From: Prevotellaceae bacterium
Lineage (GTDB): Bacteria > Bacteroidota > Bacteroidia > Bacteroidales > Paludibacteraceae
Direction of reading: 5' to 3'
Length of the DNA stretch: 49,625 bases
NCBI GenBank assembly: GCA_031271005.1
Contig: JAISWT010000046.1
Span: 1-49,625 of the forward strand
The notes beneath the pieces are model-generated. The model searched no databases and had not been told where the DNA came from. It saw only the letters and a program-made list of their open reading frames with translations. Both the position numbers and the translations under genes were made by a program. Positions 15,961-24,047 of this stretch are shown here, piece after piece; positions within the stretch are counted from its first letter, which is position 1, and every line of letters begins with the position of its first letter.

Positions 15961-16353
15961 TTACTCTGCTTGTAAAATGGATTTAAAATTTAGTATTTTT
16001 TTAAGTTCTTGATTATCAGATATTATGTAAAACATTAAAATATCAAGTCCTATTGCAAAAATTTCAGATAATTTAGCAGTTATATTTATGATAATCAGCC
16101 AAATACGTTCTTTGATATTCAGTTATAATACTTCTGACTTTGCAGATAGAAACAATGCTTCAAAACTTTCGTAACTTTCAAAACGTTTGACCGCCGAAAG
16201 CAAGTTGTATTGCAGCATACAGAGCGTTATGACGGCGATTTGTTCGTCAAAATCGCGGCATTGACACTTGCCCAAACCCAAATACTGCTGCATTCCTTGA
16301 AAAACTTCGATTGTCCATCGGGTTGCGCAAATTTCAAGTACTTTTTCAAAATG
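15961..16353 (-). pseudogene. C-terminal remnant of an IS transposase (DDE, IS4-like)
   Basis: Translation leftward from about 16353 gives FEKVLEICATRWTIEVFQG, then YLGLGKCQCRDFDEQIAV, up to an in-frame TAA at 16123-16125. The same frame continues beyond it (LNIKERIWLIIINITAKLSE ...) to a final TAA at 15961. The RWxIE motif and the following Leu-Gly/Cys-rich helix match the last catalytic region of IS4-type DDE transposases, whose C-termini resemble the part after the internal stop. The N-terminal two thirds, including the first two catalytic acids, are missing. It adjoins the broken end of wzx fragment 1, so the element probably truncated that gene and then decayed. Confidence 0.7.
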
Positions 16354-16600
16354 CAGGGTCTATATTGGTAGTCAAAAAGCGCGAAGTCGCCCCGCTCATA
16401 CTGCTGTTCAAAAAACCAAACATCACAATCACCCCCCCCACCACATTATAAATCCCGTAATCATCTACCCCCAGCGTTGCCAGCACCACGCGGGAAGTGT
16501 ATAAACTTACTCCCATTGTGAGCAACATTCGGAAATAGAGGTAGAGCGTGTTTTTCGCTATACGTTTGTTATTGCTAATGTTGTTTGTTTGTTCGGTCAT
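16346..16600 (-). pseudogene. wzx 5' fragment 1 (84 codons), with G8 tract
   Basis: The frame starts MTEQTNNISNNKRIAKNTLY and continues LLTMGVSLYTSRVVLATLG, the typical first two membrane segments of a Wzx/MOP flippase, then stops at the junction with the transposase remnant. A normal flippase has 450-500 residues, so this is a dead 5' piece. Its ATG follows directly after the TAA of the AlbA_2 gene. A run of eight G on the coding strand lies at 16432-16439. Two further fragments of the same 5' end lie at 18013-18120 and 18946-19107. Confidence 0.8.
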
Positions 16601-17965
16601 TTAATTTTTTTGTGTTATTTTCCAGTAGCCGCCTTTGTCTGCACCAATGCGTTGGAGGATGCCGAGCGTTTTTAGTTTGGCTATTCTTTCGTTTGTAACA
16701 GAAACGCCTCTCTTAATAGCATTTGCAATTTCAGACACTTTAATGTTTTTGTTTTCAGACATTAAAGAGATTATTTTAGCGTCTATTGTATCGGTTTTCT
16801 CTACGGTTTTCTCTACGGTTTTTAGGTTAATATCTGTTTTTTGCTCTAAATATTTCAATGTTGTTTGAAAGCCGTTCTGAATTTCCGCATATTCAAACTG
16901 CATAGTAGGATAGTTGGCAATTTCATCTCTTATTCGCTTAAAACCACTGCCATATTTTTCGATGTCGCCTGTGAGATAGAACGCTTCGGCAAGTAATTTA
17001 TTGCGTGCCGAGGCGTGATATGTATTTGTATTCAGGTCTTCTATGGTAATATCGCCATATAATTTTCCGGGGTTAAAAAACACTATACTGTTGTCGAACA
17101 TCTTAATTTGAACATCTACAGGACTTAAATAATCGCGATGAATAAGGCAATTCAATATCAATTCTCTGACAGCAGGCAGAGGATATTCCAATATTTCAGT
17201 GCGTTGCGTAGTAATACCGGTTATTTCAAAAGCCACTTTCATTTGTGAAATCAGATATTTTTGCGTTTCTTCTACGGCTTCAAAAAGCGACTGCCGCAAC
17301 ATTCGGTCATCAATAATCATCGACGGCGTTTTGAAACGTCCCAAATGCACATTGTAAGCGCTGCCCTCTTTGGCAAAAAGCAATGCGGCAGCATTTGTAA
17401 TACTATCTTTGTTTATCAATCTTATTTTTTGTAAACACTCTCTTTCTGTCCCCGTCAAATTAAATCTTTTTGTGGAATTGACTTTATCTATAAATTTTGC
17501 TATCTTATTAATATCCAAATCATTAAAACTGTATTTTTGTGAAGGGTATGAGTCCCATGAATATTGCATTGACTGCATATACAAATCGGAAATCTCGGAA
17601 ACAGCCAGTTTGTGATTAGAATTTTGCACCCGTTTGAAATATCTGTTTTTACACGCAATGGGCTTAACCGGAAATTCCTGTACGGACAAAACTGCAATCA
17701 TTTTATTTTCGGTCTCAATTATTTCTAAATCCGGACTGATAGATGGTTCTGTTTTGCTCTTTATTTCATTGAGCCACTGCTGCGTGGTCTCTTTGCCAAG
17801 CGTTACGCCCACAATTTTTCCGCTATCATTTACCCCTACATATACCACTCCGCCTTTGGCATTGGCAAACGCTACCAAAGTTTCGATAACTTCTTCGTTG
17901 AAAGATGTTTTAAATTCAACGGTAAGTCCTTCGCCCTGTTTCAATATGTCGGAAATATTTATCAT
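16601..17965 (-). CDS. AlbA_2 (Schlafen-type) ATP-binding putative regulator
   Basis: The 454-residue protein starts MINISDILKQGEGLTVEFKT and has an AlbA_2 domain (about 1-130, with FANAKGGVVYVGVND), a GHKL-like ATP-binding section (ELILNCLIHRDYL and EKYGSGFKRIRDEI) and a C-terminal winged helix (VSEIANAIKRGVSVTNERIA). This order is the RecG-C-like/divergent-AAA group often listed as transcriptional regulators; members also occur in defence and mobile loci. The frame is intact. The tail linker holds a TVEKTVEK repeat. Its stop TAA abuts the ATG of wzx fragment 1 with no gap. DNA binding is likely; the target is unknown. Confidence 0.85.
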   Translation of the reverse strand: MINISDILKQGEGLTVEFKTSFNEEVIETLVAFANAKGGVVYVGVNDSGKIVGVTLGKETTQQWLNEIKSKTEPSISPDLEIIETENKMIAVLSVQEFPVKPIACKNRYFKRVQNSNHKLAVSEISDLYMQSMQYSWDSYPSQKYSFNDLDINKIAKFIDKVNSTKRFNLTGTERECLQKIRLINKDSITNAAALLFAKEGSAYNVHLGRFKTPSMIIDDRMLRQSLFEAVEETQKYLISQMKVAFEITGITTQRTEILEYPLPAVRELILNCLIHRDYLSPVDVQIKMFDNSIVFFNPGKLYGDITIEDLNTNTYHASARNKLLAEAFYLTGDIEKYGSGFKRIRDEIANYPTMQFEYAEIQNGFQTTLKYLEQKTDINLKTVEKTVEKTDTIDAKIISLMSENKNIKVSEIANAIKRGVSVTNERIAKLKTLGILQRIGADKGGYWKITQKN

Positions 17966-18012
17966 TTAAATTAATCTATATCTTAAAATTACAATATTAT
18001 TGCACTATTCTA

Positions 18013-18120
18013 CAAAATTTTCCGCGAAGTGTACATCGCAAATAACATTCAATCATAAAGTATAATTGTGTTTTTCGCTATACGTTTATTATTGCTTATA
18101 TTGTTTGTTTGTTCGGTCAC
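18013..18120 (-). pseudogene. wzx 5' fragment 2 (degenerate)
   Basis: From GTG 18120 the reading VTEQTNNISNNKRIAKNT matches wzx fragment 1 almost exactly. It then decays: an in-frame TGA appears and a few codons are missing, but MLF.MYTSR.IL is still recognisable against MLLTMGVSLYTSRVVL. Length is about 108 bases. It begins 11 bases after the stop of the broken YhcG-like gene. Confidence 0.7.
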
Positions 18121-18131
18121 GAAATTAGATT

Positions 18132-18879
18132 TTATACATATTTAAGTTCATTCTCTATAAATGATTTTAGTTTGTCTTTCGATGGGAGTTCTAACATATA
18201 TTTCGACACAAAAATATCCCTGTCTGTATCGGCAAAAGCGTATTCTATTAGAGCATTGTCTTTGTTTGTTACCAGCAAAATACCCACCGGTCTGGTATTT
18301 CAGTCCCCGCGTACTCCATATCCCTTTGATACATTCTATTTCGTAAAAAACTCGTTTTAACGGGTCGCTTATCGAAAGCAAATGTTGGATATGAGAGAAC
18401 GACAAGCGGGTGATAATCTTGTTGGGCGATAAAGCGGGCGCAGAACTGTCGTCAAATTTGGCAGTCGCTGTCTGCCAAATTGTAACAGGTTGATTTACAC
18501 TGTTTTGAATTATACAGTCAAGAGATAAAAAATGTGTGTTTTTGTTAGGATATTTGGCAGTCAGCGCCTGCCAAATGTCTGTTTGATTTTGAAAAAACGA
18601 AGACAAACATTCCCTGATTTGCGGATAGACAATATAAAATTGACGGTAGAGCCGTAAATTTCGATACGAAAGCCCGTCCTGATTGATTTTTTCGGACAAA
18701 GTTTGCAAAACTTTGCTGCCGTATTTCGCTCTGTCTTCACCATTTTGTTCGTATTCAACAATGTAGCAACCAATTATCCAATTACGAATTGTGATATGCA
18801 CATTTACAGCGCATACCGCATTCGTTCTGAACACTTCAGACAGGTATTGTATTCCGTTGCTTAAATTGTCGATATTCAT
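18132..18879 (-). pseudogene. YhcG/DUF1016-like nuclease gene, internally deleted and frameshifted
   Basis: The first frame begins MNIDNLSNGIQYLSEVF and shows the DUF1016 N-terminal helical domain (RNWIIGCYIVEYEQNGEDRA, LSYRNLRLYRQFY) up to YEIECIKGIW. A second frame then gives RPVGILLVTNKDNALIEYAF and LELPSKDKLKSFIENELKYV, which is the C-terminal end of the PD-(D/E)xK nuclease domain, with a stop at 18132-18134. About 100 residues between these parts, including the nuclease active site, are absent, and the join is out of frame. YhcG-like proteins are DNA-processing or defence-associated. This copy is dead. Confidence 0.75.
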
Positions 18880-18945
18880 CGCAGTATCAGTTTGTTTTTC
18901 TTTTAATTAATGATTAATGATTCAGTTCTTTTGTGCTCTGCCATT

Positions 18946-19107
18946 TTACTTTTGTTTGCCTGTTTTATAATCACATACCTCACGAATGTTCAGCGCCACG
19001 CGGGAGGTGTATAAACTTACTCCCATTGTGAGCAGCATGCGAAAATAGAGGTAGATAGTGTTTTTTGCTATACGTTTGTTATTGCTTATATTGTTGGTTT
19101 CGGGCAT
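18946..19107 (-). pseudogene. wzx 5' fragment 3 (about 40 codons)
   Basis: From ATG 19107 the reading MPETNNISNNKRIAKNTIYL and then LLTMGVSLYTSRVAL matches fragment 1 for about 117 bases at high identity. It then changes to unrelated residues (NIREVCDYK) and stops at 18946. A remnant AlbA_2 gene lies directly upstream and its shifted frame runs about 28 bases into this fragment. Confidence 0.75.
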
Positions 19108-19629
19108 TATGGGTTGTGTTTATTATTTTCCAATAAGATCTTGTGCCACCAATGCGTTCTAATAGCCCAAGCGATTTGAGTTTGGCAATATGCTTTTTTA
19201 CTGCTACGCGCGATATTTTTAAATTTACAGATAAATCATCTAATGTTATGAATGAGTTTTGAGTCATTATTTCTAAAACCTTTTTGTTGTTTCTCCTATG
19301 TTATTAGGTAACTCATTAGGTAACTCGTTAGTTAACTCGTTAGGTAACTCATTAGGTAACTCGTCGCCGGCCTCTCCGTCTTCCATTTCTATCGGAATAT
19401 TTATAACGGTGCGGTCGGGTTCTAATTTTTCGGTAACATAGGGTTGTTCCCATCCAATTTTTTCCCACAGCGACAACAGATTATATACGCCACTACCCGA
19501 CCTTTCGCCAATATCAAGCAAAGCAAACATTTTGAAAATGGTAGCGTTGCGTGGGTCGGATACGCCACCTTCCATTACTTCACTCACTGGAATACGACTT
19601 ACCGGCACGCCGCAACCCAACAAAAACAT
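19079..19629 (-). pseudogene. C-terminal remnant of a second AlbA_2-type gene, frameshifted
   Basis: One frame carries VEGG-like EVMEGGVSDPRNATIFKMF and GERSGSGVYNLLSLWEK, the GHKL-type ATP-binding end of AlbA_2/RecG-C proteins, followed by a repeated NELP/NELT tetrapeptide stretch encoded by 12-bp repeats (about 19308-19365). The winged helix (MTQNSFITLDDLSVNLK ...) continues in another frame; a one-base change in the A-rich tract near 19285 separates them. The N-terminal 250 or so residues are absent. The subfamily differs from that of the intact AlbA_2 gene at 16601-17965, so the two are not recent duplicates. Confidence 0.75.
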
Positions 19630-19732
19630 AATTCAATTCTTCAGCAACAAATATGTTGCGTTGAATCAATGAGATTGTTTTTATATATTGCTGATTTTCA
19701 GCAATTAACTGTTTTATTAAATCTTTTGTCAT
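19580..19732 (-). pseudogene. N-terminal remnant of a DUF4143-type AAA ATPase
   Basis: From ATG 19732 the reading MTKDLIKQLIAENQQYIKTI ends in YVFVGLRRAGKSY, a clear Walker A (GLRRAGKS) of the AAA_14/DUF4143 family, and then runs into a TGA at 19580-19582. From the Walker A onward the sequence switches to the AlbA_2 remnant in another frame, so the two genes are joined by a deletion. No other part of this ATPase is present. Confidence 0.7.
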
Positions 19733-19936
19733 ATTCAACTGTCGTTTATCGGCGACAAAAACAACACTTTTTTATCGTTTATACAAGATAAAAATCATTT
19801 CTTCCATTCAATCTTTATTTGAACATAAAGTTTTTACATTTACCATTCCCTTGCCCAACTCCGCTATTTACCGAACTAAAAAACTTATAATGACTAATTT
19901 GAAAAACAACCTTATGGATAATTTTAATAATTTTTA

Positions 19937-20229
19937 TTATTTATCAAGAGCCGAATTTTTTTTATCGTCTTTTGTTTGCGAAAGTTCTGCAACGGTGCGC
20001 GTTAGTTCCCGCAGTTTTGCGTATGTTTCTGCAATTTCTATCGTTGTTTTGGGGTTGCCTGCTCGCTTTTCAGAACTGTAGTAAGCATATACAATCCCTT
20101 TTCTGTAAATGCTTTGGGTGAAACGGGCGAGTATTTCAGTTTGTCAAGGTGGTCAAAAACTTTGACTACCTCCTGTTTTTCAACACTTTGCAACTCGAAA
20201 ATATACCCTGATGGAAATTTTTCAGGCTG
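19937..20229 (-). pseudogene. ORF6N/KilA-N-type phage regulator remnant, frameshifted
   Basis: One frame reads KFPSGYIFELQSVEKQEVVK and AFTEKGLYMLTTVLKSEQAT, the middle of the ORF6N DNA-binding domain of phage-like antirepressors. After a frame change in the CCCCAAAACAACG stretch near 20045 it continues TIEIAETYAKLRELTRTVAE to a stop at 19937. The first part of the domain is missing and no ATG precedes it. A TACCTTTG promoter word (20230-20237) sits at its broken 5' edge, perhaps from the sequence that replaced the lost start. Confidence 0.65.
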
Positions 20230-20549
20230 CAAAGGTAAGTGTTTTTTGTTAATTTTAAAAATTTTTACTGAAAAAAAATTAATATAACCGCCCGTATACC
20301 AACCTGAAAACAGTGATTATTGATTGATATACAAGTATTTAAGCAAAATATTATTTTACAGGATAAAATTCTTATATTCAATCAGTTACAGCGATATTCA
20401 GGTATATATGGGAACTCCTGAAAATTGCTTATCTGTTGTTGGACTTCATTTTCAAAATATCACAGTTTTCTACTTCATTTAAGAAAAACGGTCAACGTTT
20501 TTTTTGACACGGGAGTACATAAAAAAATCGTTTCTCGTGTATTTTAAAA
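20230..20549. other. Intergenic stretch with one MITE end
   Basis: This spacer is AT-rich and holds no credible gene. The only recognised item is a solitary MITE-like end at 20410-20457. A poly-T-rich segment near 20500 gives no clear hairpin. Confidence 0.6.
20410..20457. mobile_element. Solitary end of the MITE-like family
   Basis: GGGAACTCCTGAAAATTGCT and the following TATCTGTTGTTGGACTTCAT (20410 onward) match the GTCGTTGG-type subterminal region of copies at 4427 and 49509-49625. No second end is visible before the neighbouring gene, so this is a truncated copy. Confidence 0.6.
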
Positions 20550-21272
20550 CTATTTCATCTTTTCATACGTTTCCAAATCGCCAATGTCAATCCTGTTTCC
20601 TGTCATTTGCCAAGCGTGAAACGTGGTTTTGCGCAGCATAAAATTAACTAAATTTCCGGGTGCATCTGTATTGCAACCTTCTGTAATACACTGTTTTATC
20701 AATTTCACGTCATCGTTTTTGTAAATGTAAAACGGCGGCACGGCATTGTGCGTTTTGGGTACTCGCGGTTTCTCTTCCATTGCCAAAACTTTGCTGTCTT
20801 TGTCAATTTCTATCACGCCTGTACGCTGCAATGCTGCAATATCAGGCTCGTGATGTGTCATTATCAGCGATGTTTGCTTTTCTTTGAAAAATTCTACAAA
20901 TCCTGCAAAGGAAAAGTTCAATAGATTGTCCGCAGCAACTACCAGTAAATCAGCGTTTTGCAATTCTTTTGTTTCTATTGCCAACACTAAATCATTCACC
21001 GCACCCAAGCGGTTTGCGTTTTCGGTAGATAAATCATCTATAAGCGTAACCGGTTTTTTTGTCGGCTTTTTGTGTCTCCAATCTTCAAAAATGTGTATGA
21101 ACTTATGATTGGTAACAATAATATGTTCCTCAATATCAGGTATTTTATCTATGTCGTCAATCAATTTGTCCAAAATCGTGGAATTGCTTACCGGCAAAAG
21201 CGGTTTCGGAAAATTTTCTGTCAATGGATACAACCGCGTGGCATAGCCCGCCGCAAGTATTATATTCTTCAT
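20550..21272 (-). CDS. Sugar-1-phosphate nucleotidyltransferase
   Basis: The 240-residue protein starts MKNIILAAGYATRLYPLTEN; ATG 21272 is preferred over a GTG at 21296. The signature AAGxxTRLxPLT and the metal-binding segment LLVVAADNL define the NTP-transferase fold of RfbA/GalU/GlmU-type enzymes. It should join NTP and a sugar-1-phosphate to give an NDP-sugar. The GHMP sugar kinase directly upstream makes a sugar-1-phosphate, so the two probably form a salvage pathway. With the UDP-glucuronate epimerase next in line, galacturonate-1-phosphate is a reasonable substrate, but this is inference. Confidence 0.85.
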   Translation of the reverse strand: MKNIILAAGYATRLYPLTENFPKPLLPVSNSTILDKLIDDIDKIPDIEEHIIVTNHKFIHIFEDWRHKKPTKKPVTLIDDLSTENANRLGAVNDLVLAIETKELQNADLLVVAADNLLNFSFAGFVEFFKEKQTSLIMTHHEPDIAALQRTGVIEIDKDSKVLAMEEKPRVPKTHNAVPPFYIYKNDDVKLIKQCITEGCNTDAPGNLVNFMLRKTTFHAWQMTGNRIDIGDLETYEKMK

Positions 21273-21326
21273 CTTCTTTTGATTTTTTTTGTCCACAGTT
21301 TTTTGTCCACAGATTACACAGAGTTT

Positions 21327-22526
21327 TTATTCTATATTTTGATAATCTGTGGACTGCACAAATTCTGCGCCGTTATTTATTTCGCAAAAATGCACTTCAA
21401 AACTGTCTTTATATTGCGGAAATTTTTCAAGATATTTTGCTGTAACTTCCTGCTCTATTGTTTGTTTATATTCCGGATTTATCAGCGCCACACACGCCCC
21501 TTTGAAGCCTGCGCCTGAGAATCGTCCGCCGTAAATGCCTGCTGTTTCGCGCATAATTTCGTACAAGGCAATCAGTTCGGGGCTGCCACATTCGTAGTTT
21601 TTCACAGAACTTTCGCAACTTTCCAAAATCAGATTCCCAAAAGCGTGCAAATCGCCGCGTTCCCACGCACTTACGCCCATTCTGACGCGCTTACATTCCG
21701 AGTAAAAATGCTCGGCACGGCGTGCAAATCGCGGTGGCAGTTTCGCTTTTGTCTCCAGATAAAACTCTTCGGGGATGTCGCGCAAAAAGGTTTTTTCCTG
21801 AATATTTAGCGGCAGTTCCTTGAACGCCAAGATGTCCCACGCCGCCGTTTTACACTCGTTCACGCGAAGATTGTAGTCGCTCGAAATTAAACTGCGCGTC
21901 AAGCCCGAAAAGAAAATACCGATTTCAAATTCGGGCATTTCTGCGTTCTTGGGCAGCAAGCGGTAGTTGTTATTATCTGTGTCAAAATAAAGCAAATGAT
22001 TTTTTTTGCTCAGCGTCACACAGGCTTGGTCAAGGACGCCATTATTCAGCCCAACATACTCACGCTCGGCTTCGGAAGTGATGTTTATAACTTCCATTTT
22101 TTTGAGCATAATGCCGTTTGCCTCAGCCAGCGCATTGACGTATGCCACCAGCACTGCTGCCGAAGATGACAATCCGCCGATTGGCAAACTGCCTTTTATC
22201 ACGCCTCTAATGCCGTGTTGCAGGACGAAGCGTTTGCGCAAAGCATACACTGCGCCGCGCACATAGTCGCCCCAGTTCCCCTGACGGGCTTCCAGACGTT
22301 GCTGCAAGTCTATCGTAACCGCGCCTTCAAATGTCAGAGAACGTATATCAATTGTCTCCTCGGCAGTGGGAGCGAACCAAAATTCTACTCCTTTGTTTAT
22401 CGCAAAGCCTGTTACCAAGCCGTGCTGGTGGTCAACGTGCGCGCCAAGCGGACAAACACGATAAGGCGAAAAAATCTTTTTTATATTTTTAGAATCTCCA
22501 AGAAAATCCTGATACGTTGCAATCAT
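21327..22526 (-). CDS. GHMP sugar kinase, galacturonokinase/galactokinase-like
   Basis: The 399-residue protein has the family motif as PYRVCPLGAHVDHQHG (residues about 21-36), the phosphate-binding loop GSLPIGGLSSSAAVLV (about 112-127) and the C-terminal GRFSGAGFKGACVAL. Bacterial galactokinases usually read GRVNLIGEHTDYNGG at the first site. The PLGAHxDHQ form is that of galacturonokinase and related kinases, so C1-phosphorylation of galacturonate or a similar sugar is favoured over galactose. It lies about 100 bases downstream of the epimerase gene and about 55 bases upstream of the nucleotidyltransferase gene in the same direction. Confidence 0.85.
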   Translation of the reverse strand: MIATYQDFLGDSKNIKKIFSPYRVCPLGAHVDHQHGLVTGFAINKGVEFWFAPTAEETIDIRSLTFEGAVTIDLQQRLEARQGNWGDYVRGAVYALRKRFVLQHGIRGVIKGSLPIGGLSSSAAVLVAYVNALAEANGIMLKKMEVINITSEAEREYVGLNNGVLDQACVTLSKKNHLLYFDTDNNNYRLLPKNAEMPEFEIGIFFSGLTRSLISSDYNLRVNECKTAAWDILAFKELPLNIQEKTFLRDIPEEFYLETKAKLPPRFARRAEHFYSECKRVRMGVSAWERGDLHAFGNLILESCESSVKNYECGSPELIALYEIMRETAGIYGGRFSGAGFKGACVALINPEYKQTIEQEVTAKYLEKFPQYKDSFEVHFCEINNGAEFVQSTDYQNIE

Positions 22527-22625
22527 TATTTTTTCCTTATTATATGTCTACAGATTAACACAAATTATTTATTTGTCTGTTTTTTTATAATCGTTTGATT
22601 TACAATTATTTAACAAATATTTTAT

Positions 22626-23708
22626 TTATTTTTCTGTGTAATGAGTGGAATTTTTATACCATTTTGCAAATTTTTCCAGCCCCACTTTCAGCGAAGTTGA
22701 GGGTTTGTAATGCGTAACCTTTTCTAATTCTGTGGTGTCTGCATAAGTTGTTTTCACATCGCCTGCCTGCATCGGATACATTTTTAGAATTGCCTTTTTG
22801 CCGAGTGCGTCTTCCATTGTACGAATAAAATCCATCAACTGAACGGGTTGCGAATTGCCGATATTAAACAGTCGGTAATACGGACTGCAACCGTCATTCT
22901 GCCGAAGGTCAGAATCTCCTGTTTGTTCTGGGGCTTGCCGGTCAAGTTCGCAATGACAACTGTTAGTCAGCAGTCGCACAATTCCTTCCACAATATCATC
23001 AATATAAGTAAAATCGCGGCTCATGTCGCCATGATTGAACACCTTTATCGGCTCGCTGTTTGTAATTGCATCGGCAAAAAGTATCGGCGACATATCGGGT
23101 CGCCCCCACTCTCCATAAACGGTGAAAAAGCGGAGCCCCGTTGTTGGCAGTTTGTACAAATGACTGTAAGTGTGCGCCATAAGTTCGTTTGCCTTTTTGG
23201 TGGCAGCATACAAACTGACAGGGAAATCAACTCTGTCTGTCTCCGAAAACGGAATTTTTGCCGCATTCCCATACACGCTGCTTGACGAGGCATAGACCAA
23301 ATGCTTGACGCCATTGTGCCGGCAACATTCCAGTACATTAACAAAACCCGCCAGATTGCTCTGAACATAAGCATGCGGATTTTCGATAGAATAGCGCACG
23401 CCTGCCTGCGCAGCAAGGTTCACCACAAAATCAAATTTTTCAGCCTCAAAAAGTTTTTCCAAATTCTCTCTGTCTTCCAAATTCAACTTCACAAAACGGT
23501 ATTTGTTATGTATCTTACTTTGCAGCAATTTTCCATATTCAATCTCATTTTGGGCAATTCCGCTTTCAGCCAGACGCTCAAATTTGAGCGAAACAGCGTA
23601 ATAATCATTGATGCTGTCGAGCCCCACAAGGTCATAACCATCAAGTACTAAGCGTTTTGCCAAATGAAACCCGATAAAACCTGCTGTTCCCGTTACAAGT
23701 ATTTTCAT
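22626..23708 (-). CDS. UDP-glucuronate 4-epimerase-like SDR enzyme
   Basis: The 360-residue protein starts MKILVTGTAGFIGFHLAKRL with the NAD-binding GxxGxxG. ATG 23708 is chosen because a promoter lies 19 bases upstream. The catalytic Tyr and Lys are in SLYAATKKANELM. The INDYYAVSLKFERL segment after the first strand is typical of CapI/LspL-type epimerases, which interconvert UDP-glucuronate and UDP-galacturonate. A loop that is variable in this family carries an extra segment (HCELDRQAPEQTGDSDLRQN) encoded by an inserted palindromic DNA repeat (22893-22957); the frame is kept. The conserved YRLFNIGNSQPVQLMDFI follows normally. Confidence 0.88.
   Translation of the reverse strand: MKILVTGTAGFIGFHLAKRLVLDGYDLVGLDSINDYYAVSLKFERLAESGIAQNEIEYGKLLQSKIHNKYRFVKLNLEDRENLEKLFEAEKFDFVVNLAAQAGVRYSIENPHAYVQSNLAGFVNVLECCRHNGVKHLVYASSSSVYGNAAKIPFSETDRVDFPVSLYAATKKANELMAHTYSHLYKLPTTGLRFFTVYGEWGRPDMSPILFADAITNSEPIKVFNHGDMSRDFTYIDDIVEGIVRLLTNSCHCELDRQAPEQTGDSDLRQNDGCSPYYRLFNIGNSQPVQLMDFIRTMEDALGKKAILKMYPMQAGDVKTTYADTTELEKVTHYKPSTSLKVGLEKFAKWYKNSTHYTEK
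22893..22957. repeat. Palindromic dispersed-type repeat inserted in a coding region
   Basis: The 65-base segment begins GTCATT and ends AATGAC and contains a smaller ATTCTG/CAGAAT inverted pair. Its wording (GTCATTCTGCCGAAGGTCAG, GTTCGCAATGAC) is that of intergenic repeats found in many bacterial genomes. Here it lies inside the epimerase gene and is translated in frame. Confidence 0.65.
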
Positions 23709-23726
23709 TGGTATAAATTTTGGATG

Positions 23727-23734
23727 CAAAGGTA
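23727..23734 (-). promoter_or_regulatory. -7 element upstream of the epimerase gene
   Basis: TACCTTTG on the minus strand is a perfect TAnnTTTG match 19 bases before ATG 23708. No TTTG at the proper distance is seen, so the -33 element is weak or absent. It probably drives epimerase, kinase and nucleotidyltransferase. Confidence 0.55.
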
Positions 23735-24008
23735 ATAAAATAACATCATTTATTAACATACATTATCAAATAATTTGCACCTGTTTCGCACAATTAAAAA
23801 CACAACCCTGAAAAAATATCAACCGCAAAGTTAGCCCCCATTGCAGCATTTCCGCCTCGAAGTGTTAAATTTTAGTTAAAAACAGAGGGTTTTTGATTGG
23901 AATTTTTCATGTAAAAATTGTAATCTGTTGGAAATAAGGGGTTTGAATGTCGTTGATTTTAGGAAACTTGTGACGTGACGGGCTGCAATGGGGGTTAACC
24001 AAAAAGGC

Positions 24009-24047
24009 GCTGATTTCAATCATTAGAAATCAGCCCTGATTTTTTTT
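24009..24047 (+). terminator. Terminator-like hairpin upstream of metZ
   Basis: GCTGATTTC (24009-24017) and GAAATCAGC (24026-24034) form a perfect 9-bp stem with an 8-base loop, and a run of T follows at 24040-24047. No plus-strand gene precedes it, so it may belong to an unseen transcript. Confidence 0.5.

Noticed and set aside
24009..24047. SAM-II riboswitch upstream of metZ (GCGCTGATTT resemblance)
   Set aside because: The sequence forms a simple perfect 9-bp hairpin with a T tail, not the H-type pseudoknot, and the conserved SAM-II downstream strand is missing.
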